Positions 1-8,219 of a DNA stretch of 64,000 nucleotides are shown in pieces. Below the pieces are notes generated by a model. That model made no database searches and was not told the origin of the DNA. It saw only the letters and a program-made list of their open reading frames with translations. Origin of the DNA: Saxibacter everestensis (GTDB lineage Bacteria; Actinomycetota; Actinomycetes; Actinomycetales; Brevibacteriaceae). The stretch lies in the NCBI RefSeq assembly GCF_025787225.1, contig NZ_CP090958.1:1517856-1581855 (forward strand). Direction: 5' to 3'. Every line of letters starts with the position of its first letter. Position 1 is the stretch's first letter. Position numbers and translations under genes: made by a program.

Positions 1-87
1 ATCGCAGTCCTCGTAGGCACTCTGTTTGCCTACATGTCGCTTTATGGTTTTCTCCGGTCCGCAGTGTCTGGCAAGCAGGATCGCTGA
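1..87 (+). CDS. C-terminal fragment of a membrane protein (runs in from left edge)
   Basis: Frame 1 is open from the first base and ends at TGA after 28 codons. The reading has a hydrophobic stretch (residues 1-18, ending YGFL) followed by a short basic tail ending GKQDR, as at the cytoplasmic end of a final membrane helix. Its last 46 bases overlap the 3' end of the convergent kinase-like gene. The family cannot be named from so short a tail, and the frame may be chance. Confidence 0.35.
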   Translation: MAVLVGTLFAYMSLYGFLRSAVSGKQDR

Positions 88-1121
88 AGTTCCGACGCTC
101 TTGCAACGTGACTGCGCAATCCGGGCCATGTTGTACCTACCGGCAGCATGACCCGGATGGCGTCTGGTAGATGGTCGATCTGCGCAGCGGTGGCCTCCCC
201 GATGGATTCCCCGTCAGCCTGAAAAGCCATTGGACCCTCGAAGTCGAGCGTGACTGAGTGCGCTTCGCGGTAGGAGAGCGTCGTGTTGTGGCTCGAATCC
301 CTTTGCCGCCGGCGTTGGTTCCGGCCGGCAGGAAGGTTTTTCCGGACGAGCCAGGCCATGAATCGTACGAGGTTGAGCGGCGCTAGTGAACGCATCGTGA
401 GCACATCGAAGCTACCCCGGGCAGGATGAGCATTTGGCAGGATGCTGATCCCGGTCGGCAGCCGACCGCAGCTTCCGGTCATCACCGTATGGGCCTGTTG
501 CCAGCCCTGATCCTGGCCGTCGAGTCGGATCCGGACCCGGCTGGAGGCGCGTGAACGCAGGCTGGTGATGATTGCGGGAATGTAGGCGGGCCAGCGCAGG
601 GCGTTCTTGTGCTTGGCGCTCGTGTTGCGAACCATGTGTTCATCCAGGCCGAATCCGGTGATCACGAAGAACCGCAGGCTTTCCAGGCCGCCGTCAGCTC
701 TGGTGAGCTCGATTCGGCCGGCACCGACCGAAAAGGGTTGACCGGCAAGGGCACGACGCAGCGCGCGGGTGTAACCGCGGGACCGCAATCCCAGATTGGT
801 GGCGAACAGGTTCGTGGCGCCGACCGGAATGATCAGGAGTGGGACCTGCGTGTCGACCAGTTCCGAGGCCACCGCCCTTACGGTTCCATCGCCTCCCGCC
901 GCAATGATCAGGTCGACCTCCTGGGCGAGCGCCTTATGCGCAGCACCGGCTCCGGCATCGTGGCGTTCGGTCTCCAGCCATACTGACGGCCGCCAGTCTC
1001 GATCTCGCTCAACAGCAGCGATGGCCCGACGCAGACGCGGCTGGTTCACCTTGGTGGGGTTGTAGATGACCGCTGTGCGGAGGCGACGAGAGCCAGTTGG
1101 TTCAGGGCGGGAGTCCGGCAT
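42..1121 (-). CDS. Diacylglycerol/lipid kinase family protein
   Basis: 359 aa. The N-terminal half carries the DAGK catalytic fold: the opening strand with a YNPTK motif (about residues 20-24) and the nucleotide-binding GGDGT motif near residue 76, followed by PVGATNLFA, the usual place of the G-T-x-N motif. The C-terminal half has the lid-domain pattern ending in a FQADGE segment, typical of YegS/DgkB proteins. Members phosphorylate diacylglycerol or related lipids at the inner membrane face; the substrate here cannot be read. The ATG lacks a strong ribosome binding site. The gene stands alone and converges on the membrane-protein fragment at the left edge. Confidence 0.8.
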   Translation of the reverse strand: MPDSRPEPTGSRRLRTAVIYNPTKVNQPRLRRAIAAVERDRDWRPSVWLETERHDAGAGAAHKALAQEVDLIIAAGGDGTVRAVASELVDTQVPLLIIPVGATNLFATNLGLRSRGYTRALRRALAGQPFSVGAGRIELTRADGGLESLRFFVITGFGLDEHMVRNTSAKHKNALRWPAYIPAIITSLRSRASSRVRIRLDGQDQGWQQAHTVMTGSCGRLPTGISILPNAHPARGSFDVLTMRSLAPLNLVRFMAWLVRKNLPAGRNQRRRQRDSSHNTTLSYREAHSVTLDFEGPMAFQADGESIGEATAAQIDHLPDAIRVMLPVGTTWPGLRSHVARASELQRSCLPDTADRRKP

Positions 1122-1219
1122 CGCTCTGCGTCTACTCCGTCAGTTTCGAGCTCGGATGGGCCAATATGCCGTCAACCGGCGTGGGGATTTCGACGGCGAG
1201 CATGAAGCGATTCCTCTAT

Positions 1220-2401
1220 TCAGGATGCGAAGTCGGTGACCCGGAACTGCATGACCTTATAGGGCCAACCCGTATCGGTCTTCCACTGGCTGACGGACAG
1301 ATGCAATTGGTTCAGCGTTGATCCCGGAATGATGTAACCGCCGTAGAGCTGGGCAACGTGGTTGTCATCCTCGCCGGCCCAGTGCGTGCCATAGACCAAC
1401 GTCTTTCGCTCGGCCAATTCGAGATTCGAGGTCAGGGAATCGGCGATCAAGCCCTCAATCCTGTCTTCACCGGCATTGAACCAGGTAAGCACCCATCGGC
1501 CGCCCAGCCGGCGCAGGCAGAGTTCGCCGAACTTTCCGGCAAGTACCGGGGTCGGCGTGCGGCCCCAGGCCCAGGCGCCCTCGCTGTAGCCCCACGGTTG
1601 ATAGGCCGTCGAATCAGCAATTCGGTCCTGTCGAACCCGGCTCAGGATGATCGGCTTGTCTCGCTGGAAGCCGGTTGAGTAGATGTACACATAGCCGTCG
1701 CCGCCTGGCGCCCAGGTCAGCTGCTGGAACAGGCCGCCATGAAGCTCGGCGTCGAACTGCGCCCCGGTGAATGTCCAACTGCCGCCGGAGTCTTCCGAGC
1801 GCCAGATCTCGGTTCGGACCACGCTGCCATTTTCCCGGCAAACCATTACGTGCAGGTACATGCTGCCGCCGATGGTCAGCACGTCAGTGGGCAGGACGGT
1901 AGAGAACCCAGGGTTGTTATGCACATATGGCCACAACTGTTCGGCCACGCTGCCGCCCACGGCACCGGACCACTGGACCCCGCTGTTCAGGTCCTTCGTC
2001 GTCGAATACAGACCGACCGGTGATCGCCACCAGCCGTTGCCCACCTTCGCATTCTCGAAGGTGTCGCCAAAGATGAAGAGGGTACGCCCGTCGGGCGTGA
2101 CGGCTGGTATGCCAAGGCTGGTTGCCTCCATCCGGAAGCCCGTTGTAAGCCCAGGGCCGGTCAGATCGGCGAGTTTAATAACCTCCGGAGTTCGGCCGTC
2201 TGGCGGGCGTCCATCCGAGGCGGCCCCGGCGGCGGTTATCCCGGTACCGATCGTGGAGAGACCGACGGCAGCGCCCAGAGCGGACTTCAGGAAGGCGGCG
2301 CGGGTCAGCCGCGCCCTGGGGTACTTGCTGATATCGCCTGGCAAACGAGCTCCAAATGCTTGTGTGCTGTGCGGTGGCTGCGAGGCCTGCCGATCGGCCA
2401 T
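1220..2401 (-). CDS. Exported DUF4185-type beta-propeller-like protein
   Basis: 393 aa. Residues 30-61 look like a signal peptide: basic TRAAFLK followed by a long Ala/Gly/Leu core ending in AGAAS. It resembles a Tat signal but the second arginine is missing, so Sec or Tat export is open. The mature part contains FIFGDTFE, an IWRSEDSGGSW repeat like Asp-box blades, and WYLTWF-like segments typical of DUF4185, a family of secreted sialidase-like propellers with no agreed reaction. It sits alone between the lipid kinase and a GNAT gene. Family assignment is from motif recall only. Confidence 0.65.
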   Translation of the reverse strand: MADRQASQPPHSTQAFGARLPGDISKYPRARLTRAAFLKSALGAAVGLSTIGTGITAAGAASDGRPPDGRTPEVIKLADLTGPGLTTGFRMEATSLGIPAVTPDGRTLFIFGDTFENAKVGNGWWRSPVGLYSTTKDLNSGVQWSGAVGGSVAEQLWPYVHNNPGFSTVLPTDVLTIGGSMYLHVMVCRENGSVVRTEIWRSEDSGGSWTFTGAQFDAELHGGLFQQLTWAPGGDGYVYIYSTGFQRDKPIILSRVRQDRIADSTAYQPWGYSEGAWAWGRTPTPVLAGKFGELCLRRLGGRWVLTWFNAGEDRIEGLIADSLTSNLELAERKTLVYGTHWAGEDDNHVAQLYGGYIIPGSTLNQLHLSVSQWKTDTGWPYKVMQFRVTDFAS

Positions 2402-2553
2402 CTGCTGTGTCCATCTCTACCACGCTTGCGTGATCAGGAGTAGGGGAGGTCGTTCGGAGACGTGACTCGCTGCTGTGACGACTGGTTCCGGCCGTTGACC
2501 TTCAATGTCGATAAGGAGGCTGGAAAGTCTGTTGCGTTGACGGTCGGGCAGAG

Positions 2554-3078
2554 CTACCGGAACGTACGGCTGTGCCGGTTCTCGGTAAGCGGCGGCGTGG
2601 TGTCAACGTCGACCTTGCTGGCGCCGTCGGCCGGCCATCCTCGTCCGCGGTAGAACCGGATCGCGCGATCGTTTCCCTGTTCCACCCACAGATAGCCGGC
2701 GGCGTAACCGAGTCGCCGCAGAAGCTGTTCTGCGGCGCCGAACAGTTTCGAGCCGATTCCCTGTCCCCATGAGTCGGGATGCAGGTTGATCGCCCATAGT
2801 TGCCCGGTACCTGGCGCAACGTCGTCCCGGGGAGGCCCGACGATGGCGAATCCGACAACTCCGTCGCCGGTTTCGGCGACCAGTTGGCTAACTCCTGGGC
2901 GCGGCTCGGAAATCTGCCGCCGCCAAAAGGAAGTCGACCGTTCGATGTCCAGACTTTCGAGATACTCGGCGCTCATCACGTCCTTGTACGCAGCGCGCCA
3001 GGCGGCCACGTGCACCTCGGCCAGACGAGGAGCGTCCCTGTCTTCGGCCGCTCTGATCAGGGCGTGGCTGCTTTGCAT
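2554..3078 (-). CDS. GNAT family N-acetyltransferase
   Basis: 174 aa from the ATG at 3078; a GTG 33 bases further upstream would add 11 residues that do not look like GNAT sequence. The fold is readable: LIRAAEDRDAPRLAEVH at the start, AWRAAYKDV in the loop typical of this subfamily, a VGFAIVGPP strand, then GQGIGSKL, the acetyl-CoA pyrophosphate loop (Q/RxxGxG/A), and GNDRAIRFYRGRGW near the end. Substrate unknown. The gene starts just downstream of the ATPase stop on the same strand, so the two are probably co-transcribed. Confidence 0.75.
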   Translation of the reverse strand: MQSSHALIRAAEDRDAPRLAEVHVAAWRAAYKDVMSAEYLESLDIERSTSFWRRQISEPRPGVSQLVAETGDGVVGFAIVGPPRDDVAPGTGQLWAINLHPDSWGQGIGSKLFGAAEQLLRRLGYAAGYLWVEQGNDRAIRFYRGRGWPADGASKVDVDTTPPLTENRHSRTFR

Positions 3079-3114
3079 GGTCCGAAGGTACCAGCAGGCG
3101 GCCTCCACCACCTG

Positions 3115-3840
3115 CTATAAGTGGCGAAGGTAGCGGACAGGGTCGTCGAGGAAGTTCTTCCAGTTGGTAACGAGATCGAGGTCATGCCAGGCGCTGCGGC
3201 GCAGGCCCCATGGGCCGACTTCGAGGATGTCGGCTCCGGGCAGCGATGCCAGCAAGGGGGAGTGGGTGGAGAGAACGACCTGGGATTCGCCGTCCGCAAT
3301 CAGCTCTTTGAGAATTCCGAGCAGGGCGAGGCAGCCGCCGAACGACAAGGCCGACTCGGGCTCGTCCAGCAGCCAGAGCCCCGGACTTCTGAACCGGTCG
3401 ATCGCGAGTTGGAGGAAAGACTCGCCGTGCGACATATCGTGAAAGTCGAAGTCCTGGCGTCCGCCGGTACGGGGGTTTTGCTCCAGGTAGGTGAAAAAGC
3501 CGTGCATGGTTTCGGCTCGCAGGAAGTATCCGCGTTTGGTGCTGCCGGCATTGCGAACCAGCCGTAGGTGACCGGCCAGGTCCGATTCGCTCGACCTGGT
3601 GGAATGCCGCGCCCCGGTCGAACCGCCTTCGGCTGAAAGCCCATAGGCGAGTGCGATCGCCTCGATGAGGGTCGACTTGCCCGAACCGTTCTCGCCGACC
3701 AGCACCGTTGCGGGACCCAGAGTCAGGCCGTCGTCGAGCAGTTGTGCGACGGGAGGCAACGTCGCGGGCCACTGTGCACGGTCCTGCGGATTCAGCTGAT
3801 CCTCGACGAGCTCACGGATCGGGTGCCGGGAGAGGTTCAT
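3115..3840 (-). CDS. AAA/ABC-type ATPase (COG3910-like)
   Basis: 241 aa from the ATG at 3840. An upstream ATG at 3891 is unlikely because it would lie three bases from the divergent lacI-type gene. Walker A is GENGSGKST; a signature-like MSHGES follows; Walker B is LWLLDEPES, and a switch histidine appears in STHSP. This is the single-domain stand-alone ATPase type related to Rad50/SMC heads but without a coiled coil or membrane partner, annotated as predicted ATPase. Role unknown; such proteins are sometimes found in DNA-repair or defence settings, but the only neighbour in the unit is a GNAT gene. Confidence 0.7.
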   Translation of the reverse strand: MNLSRHPIRELVEDQLNPQDRAQWPATLPPVAQLLDDGLTLGPATVLVGENGSGKSTLIEAIALAYGLSAEGGSTGARHSTRSSESDLAGHLRLVRNAGSTKRGYFLRAETMHGFFTYLEQNPRTGGRQDFDFHDMSHGESFLQLAIDRFRSPGLWLLDEPESALSFGGCLALLGILKELIADGESQVVLSTHSPLLASLPGADILEVGPWGLRRSAWHDLDLVTNWKNFLDDPVRYLRHL

Positions 3841-3894
3841 GGTCACAGCGTGCCAGCTGGCAGTGACACAGATGACCGCTGGTAGCCTCATGGC

Positions 3895-4908
3895 ATGTCA
3901 GGCTCGAGTGCGGTGACCCTCTTGGACGTCGCCCGTGCCGCCGGCGTTTCCCGGACAACCGCGTCGGCGGCGATAGCCCAGACCGGACGGGTATCCGATC
4001 AGACCCGGCAGCACGTTCTCCGAATTGCGGACAGTCTCGGCTACGCGCCCAATATCTGGGCCCGCAAGCTGCGTCAGGATCGGGTGTTGAGCATCGGACT
4101 CTATATGCCCGATCAGGTTTTCGGCCGCGCCTACTACATGGACTTTGCGTTCGGCGCCGCGGAGGGTTCCCACGATCAAGGAGTTTCCCTCATCCTGCTG
4201 GCCCGCGGGATCGAACCGGACGACCCAGCCATGCACCTGCTGGATGGCGTCATCCTTGTCGACCCCCTCGATGACGACCCCGTCGCGCGTAGCCTGCTCG
4301 GCGGTAAGTTACCGGTCGTCACAGGAGAATACGGTCCACGAGACCTGCCCGAACCCGCGGGAGTCGTCGTGACCGACCACCAGGGCGCGGTCTATCAACT
4401 CTTCGATCACCTCGTCGATCAGGGCGCCCTACGACCCGCCCTGATCGCGCCCGGAACCAACTCGCACTGGGGCCGGGCGATCCGCACCGGTTACGCAAAC
4501 TGGTGTGCCGAACGCGGCCGAACGCCGCTTTCCGTTCAGGTGGAATTCGATTCGACGCCGGGAGACGTGGAGCGGGCATCGGCTGAACTGCTCGATGGCG
4601 CCACACCACCGGACGCGATCGTCTCCGCACCGGATGCCGCCGCGGTCGGCGCGGTGGCGGCGGTCAGGGCGCGCGGACTTGAGGTGGGAAATGACGTGCT
4701 CATTGCCTCATATGTCGATTCAATCCTGATGCAACTTTCAACGCCGCCGATCACCGGCGTTGATCTTCGCCCTCGGAGTCTGGGCCGCAGCTGCGCCGAG
4801 ATGCTGTTGGATGTGCTGGCTTCCGAACGAAAAGACGCACCCTTGCTCAGCGAGCTTCCTACCGAGCTCAACATCCGGGCCTCCTCGACCCACGGCTCGT
4901 CCGGGTAG
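3895..4908 (+). CDS. LacI family transcriptional regulator
   Basis: 337 aa. The N-terminal HTH is classical: TLLDVARAAGVSRTTASAAI (residues 8-27) followed by the hinge region, with YAPNIWARKLR marking the minor-groove helix. The rest is a periplasmic-binding-like effector domain (IGLYMPDQVFG onward, ending with the usual DLRPRSLGRSCAEMLL segment). It is divergent from the ATPase gene and lies upstream of the MFS/amidohydrolase operon, whose leader holds a perfect 18-bp palindrome with a central CG, the symmetry LacI proteins prefer. It most likely represses that operon; the effector is probably the transported substrate or a product. Confidence 0.88.
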   Translation: MSGSSAVTLLDVARAAGVSRTTASAAIAQTGRVSDQTRQHVLRIADSLGYAPNIWARKLRQDRVLSIGLYMPDQVFGRAYYMDFAFGAAEGSHDQGVSLILLARGIEPDDPAMHLLDGVILVDPLDDDPVARSLLGGKLPVVTGEYGPRDLPEPAGVVVTDHQGAVYQLFDHLVDQGALRPALIAPGTNSHWGRAIRTGYANWCAERGRTPLSVQVEFDSTPGDVERASAELLDGATPPDAIVSAPDAAAVGAVAAVRARGLEVGNDVLIASYVDSILMQLSTPPITGVDLRPRSLGRSCAEMLLDVLASERKDAPLLSELPTELNIRASSTHGSSG

Positions 4909-4933
4909 CTTCCGGCCGTAAGCCCCGCGGCGA

Positions 4934-4998
4934 GCCTTCGCGGCTTCCGCCCCGCTCACTCCGGCCGCACGCCTCCGAGTGAGGCCTTCGTGGCTTCC
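4934..4998. repeat. Two short direct repeats in the 301-bp lacI-MFS gap
   Basis: GCCTTCGCGGCTTCC at 4934-4948 recurs with one change (T for C) at 4984-4998. Between them CTCACTC and GAGTGAG can pair, so the stretch may fold and act as the terminator of the lacI-type gene. No gene is supported between 4909 and 5209; the rest of that gap holds the promoter and operator listed separately. Confidence 0.35.
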
Positions 4999-5068
4999 AA
5001 CCTGGCCCGCTGAATTCGTCGCCTACTAGCGTAAGTGCAACGTTTTCCGCTAAGAATCTGCCAAACCA

Positions 5069-5098
5069 TTGACGATTTTCGTCGTGAGCACCTAAGCT
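5069..5098 (+). promoter_or_regulatory. Predicted housekeeping promoter of the MFS/amidohydrolase operon
   Basis: A TTGACG -35 box at 5069-5074 is followed after 18 bases by TAAGCT at 5093-5098. The expected transcription start falls at about 5105, inside the 18-bp palindrome. Confidence 0.5.
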
Positions 5099-5103
5099 CG
5101 GTA

Positions 5104-5121
5104 TGCCGAATCGATTCGGCA
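5104..5121. promoter_or_regulatory. Perfect 18-bp palindrome, candidate LacI-type operator
   Basis: TGCCGAATCGATTCGGCA is a perfect dyad centred on CG, the arrangement bound by LacI/PurR-type dimers whose hinge helices enter the minor groove at a central CpG. It covers the expected transcription start of the promoter at 5069-5098 and lies 88 bases before the MFS start codon, so occupancy would block initiation. The LacI-type gene next door is the obvious ligand. Confidence 0.7.
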
Positions 5122-5209
5122 GAGAGACGCGGCGGTCCCGAAACCATCGGACAGTACCTGGCCTGCCGGACAGCTCAAGGATCAATTGATACAGAGAGGT
5201 ATCAGACTT

Positions 5210-6472
5210 ATGAGCGACCAAACATCGACTGCCGTGGCTGAACGGCTTCCACTCACCGCCACCCGCTTCGTGTCGATATTCGGAATCGGGGTGGTCGGCT
5301 TCATGGTCGCAAACCTGATCCCGTTGATGCTGGTGGCGATGACATCCGAACTGGGCATGACCGTTTCCACCGCGGGTGCCGTGATGACCGGCAGCATGTT
5401 GGCTACCGCAATTACGAGCATGCTGACAGCCCGTTATGCGGCACTCAGCGGCCGGCACCTGATCGGCCGGGCCGGGCTTGTCCTGATGATCGTCGGGTTT
5501 GGTCTCGCCGCAATAGTTCCCAGCGCCGCGGTTGCGGTCGTCGGCATCATCGTTGGCGGCATCGGCGGCGGTGGCGCCGTGTCATCGTCGGGCGCCGCGA
5601 TTGCCGCGATCCGTGATCCGAACCGGGTCAACGGCTGGGCCAGCCTGACGAACCGGATCGTGGTGACGGTCGTCCTCGCCATCATCCCGCTGCTCGGCGG
5701 CGGCATGCTCACCGCGTTCGGCAGCGTTGCCCTGCTCGCGCTCTTCTTTCTTTTCTGCGTCGGCTGGCTTCCATCGGCGCCGATCAAAGCGGTCGCGGTC
5801 GAGTCTGAGATATCAGCAAAGGCGCCGCGGCCAGGCAACCGGCGGGTGACGATCGCCGGGTTCGTTTTGCTCGTGTCCTTTGCCCTCTGGGGAGTCGGCG
5901 AAGACTCGATCTGGGCGATGGCTGGCGCAATGGGCAACGCCCAGGCCGGCACGACCGACGCCGATCTCGGTTTCATCCTGAGTGCCTCGACAGCAGGAGG
6001 CGTGATCGCTCTGATCCCGCTGACCTGGGTCGGGAAAAGGCTTGGCCGGGCACTGCCGCTGGGAATTCTTCTGGTCCTGGGCGGATCGATGAAGATTCTC
6101 GCCAGTTTCACCACTGACCAAACTGTCTACATGGCGGCGATCATCGCCTGGAACACCATCTACGTGGCCGCGTTCACGTACATCGCTGCGACCGCTGCGG
6201 CGCTTGACGCGCAGGGTCGCTGGTCGGGCCCGCTCAACGGGGTCTATCTCTTCGGGTCGGCTTTCGCCCCGGTGGTCGGCGCGTTGGTCGCGGACACGTT
6301 CGGCTTCCATACCTTCGGCATCATCTTCGCCTGCTTCAGTTTCGTGCTGTGCTTCCCGTTGGTCTTCGTCGCCCGGATGTCGTGGAATATTGAAAAGCGT
6401 GAAGCGGCGCTCACCGCGCAGTCCCCGTCCTCAGCCAGCTCACCCGATTCAGCGACGACCCCAGTCGCCTGA
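5210..6472 (+). CDS. MFS transporter (LacI-controlled operon)
   Basis: 420 aa from the ATG at 5210, chosen because an AGAGAGG ribosome site lies about ten bases upstream; an in-frame ATG 24 bases earlier has none. About twelve hydrophobic segments, with a Gly-rich stretch (VGGIGGGGAVSSSGAA) near residue 115 in helix 4-5, a short central loop around residues 195-210 and a Ser/Pro-rich cytoplasmic tail. It resembles sugar/organic-acid type MFS importers; the substrate is unknown. The amidohydrolase starts 33 bases downstream, suggesting the pump imports the compound that the hydrolase cleaves. Confidence 0.75.
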   Translation: MSDQTSTAVAERLPLTATRFVSIFGIGVVGFMVANLIPLMLVAMTSELGMTVSTAGAVMTGSMLATAITSMLTARYAALSGRHLIGRAGLVLMIVGFGLAAIVPSAAVAVVGIIVGGIGGGGAVSSSGAAIAAIRDPNRVNGWASLTNRIVVTVVLAIIPLLGGGMLTAFGSVALLALFFLFCVGWLPSAPIKAVAVESEISAKAPRPGNRRVTIAGFVLLVSFALWGVGEDSIWAMAGAMGNAQAGTTDADLGFILSASTAGGVIALIPLTWVGKRLGRALPLGILLVLGGSMKILASFTTDQTVYMAAIIAWNTIYVAAFTYIAATAAALDAQGRWSGPLNGVYLFGSAFAPVVGALVADTFGFHTFGIIFACFSFVLCFPLVFVARMSWNIEKREAALTAQSPSSASSPDSATTPVA

Positions 6473-6505
6473 ACCCATTGATTATCTGTAGGAGACCAGC
6501 ACCAA

Positions 6506-8155
6506 ATGCCAGCTGACACCCGATCCACAACTCGCACCATCTACCGCAACTGCTCGATCTTCACCGCCGGTGAGCAGGGCTTCGCCGAATCGCTCGTCGT
6601 CGAGGGGGACCGGCTCGCCTGGGTCGGCGATGCTGAGACAGCCGAGCGGATGGCCGGCGACTCGCCACAGGTCGTCGATCTGGCCGGCAGTCTGGTGGTG
6701 CCTGGCTTTATCGACGCGCATACCCACCTGATGATGATGGGCCAGTCCTTGCAGAAGGTTGGGCTCGTCGACGCTGGGAACCTCGAGGAGATCCAGCGCC
6801 GGCTGTTGGCGGCGCGGGAAGCGGCGCCGGACGCGGAACTGATTCTCGGAGTCAGCTGGCTATTCGACCACGTCCCGGGTGGCACACCGACCCGGCAGAT
6901 GCTCGACGACGCGATCGCCGACATTCCGGTTTACCTGGATGCCAACGACTTTCACTCGTGCTGGGTCAATACCGCGGCGCTGCGCGAGATGGGAATCACG
7001 AAGGACACACCGGACCCGATTGGCGGCACAATCGTGAAGGATCCAACAACGGGAGAACCGACAGGATTGCTGCTCGAGACCGCGGCACAGCAACACGTGT
7101 GGTCGACGCTGGCGGCGAAGGTCTCCGACGAAGAACGGGATGACGCCCTGGCCCGGACATTCAGCACGTACCTTGCCGCCGGGGTGACGGGCGGCATCGA
7201 CATGGCGCTGAATGAACTGGACCTGCAGGCCCTCGACCGGGCGCAGTCAAGTGGCGGCGGGACCCTACCCATCCGGGTCGTTGGTCACTGGTTCATCGAG
7301 CGCACTGACTCCGCCGAGGGCAATGTGCAACAGGTCGATCGGGCGATCGGGTTGGCCAAATCCGTCTGTTCACCCTGGCTTCGAGTCGCTGGCATCAAGA
7401 TCGTGGTCGATGGGGTTATCGACGCATGTACCGCGGCGATGACGAAACCCTTTGCCGACGGTTCATTACCGGGGCCGATCTGGGATCTGGAGTCACTGGT
7501 GCCGGTGGTGACCGCGGCGGACGCTGCTGGTCTGCAGATCGCCATCCATGCGATCGGGGATGAAGCTTCGGATATCGCACTCACCGCACTTGAGCGGGCC
7601 TACTCGGTCAACGGTGCCCGGGTGCGGCGGCACCGCATCGAGCACCTCGAGGTGGTCAAGCCTGAGAATGTCGAGCGGCTCGCTCGCCTGGGCGTCGTCG
7701 CGTCGATGCAGCCGGTGCACGCCGATCCGGCGATCCAGTCGAATTGGCGATCCGTGCTGGGCGACGATCGGGTCGATCGCGGCTATCCCTGGCCAGAGTT
7801 CACGGATGCCGGCGCCAGGCTTGCCTTCGGAACCGATGCGCCGACCGCGCCGTATCCCGCCCTGCCGAACCTGTTCGTGGCCGCAACCCGCCGGTCGGCG
7901 CTGGATCCCACTCTGGAACCGAACATTTCGGCTCTGGCCGTACCGCTCTCAGAGGCGATCGGGCACGCGACCCGCGATGCTGCGTGGTCATGCGGCGCCG
8001 AAACCGACCTTGGACGCCTGGAGACAGGTATGTTGGCCGACTTCACCGTGATCGACACCGACCCGTTCGTCTCCGGCGTGGAATCGCTGCTCGATGCCAG
8101 GATAGTTCGGACCGTGGTGGGCGGTAAGACCAGTTTCGCCGCCGCTTCCGACTGA
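6506..8155 (+). CDS. Metal-dependent amidohydrolase, YtcJ-like
   Basis: 549 aa, with a TAGGAG ribosome site before the ATG. Features of the YtcJ branch of the amidohydrolase superfamily are visible: GFIDAHTH (metal-binding HxH, near residue 74), a DANDFHSCWVN motif near 152, a HAIGDEA histidine near 349, RIEHLE near 375 and FGTDAP near 444. The C-terminal beta sandwich carries ADFTVIDTDPF. Such enzymes hydrolyse amide or imide bonds with one or two bound metals in the cytoplasm. It is the second gene of a LacI-controlled operon with an MFS transporter, which fits uptake and hydrolysis of one amide substrate; identity unknown. Confidence 0.85.
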   Translation: MPADTRSTTRTIYRNCSIFTAGEQGFAESLVVEGDRLAWVGDAETAERMAGDSPQVVDLAGSLVVPGFIDAHTHLMMMGQSLQKVGLVDAGNLEEIQRRLLAAREAAPDAELILGVSWLFDHVPGGTPTRQMLDDAIADIPVYLDANDFHSCWVNTAALREMGITKDTPDPIGGTIVKDPTTGEPTGLLLETAAQQHVWSTLAAKVSDEERDDALARTFSTYLAAGVTGGIDMALNELDLQALDRAQSSGGGTLPIRVVGHWFIERTDSAEGNVQQVDRAIGLAKSVCSPWLRVAGIKIVVDGVIDACTAAMTKPFADGSLPGPIWDLESLVPVVTAADAAGLQIAIHAIGDEASDIALTALERAYSVNGARVRRHRIEHLEVVKPENVERLARLGVVASMQPVHADPAIQSNWRSVLGDDRVDRGYPWPEFTDAGARLAFGTDAPTAPYPALPNLFVAATRRSALDPTLEPNISALAVPLSEAIGHATRDAAWSCGAETDLGRLETGMLADFTVIDTDPFVSGVESLLDARIVRTVVGGKTSFAAASD

Positions 8156-8164
8156 CCGAACAAG

Positions 8165-8208
8165 CTTGCCCTTGCTGGCGGACGCTGGCGGGCACCGGCA
8201 AGGGCAAG
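8165..8208. terminator. Bidirectional hairpin between convergent genes
   Basis: CTTGCCCTTGC (8165-8175) pairs perfectly with GCAAGGGCAAG (8198-8208). The hairpin lies in the 64-base gap between the amidohydrolase stop and the convergent MFS stop, where a terminator for both strands is expected. There is no clear U-tract, as is common in high-GC actinobacteria. Confidence 0.65.
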
Positions 8209-8219
8209 TACGGCAAGCC

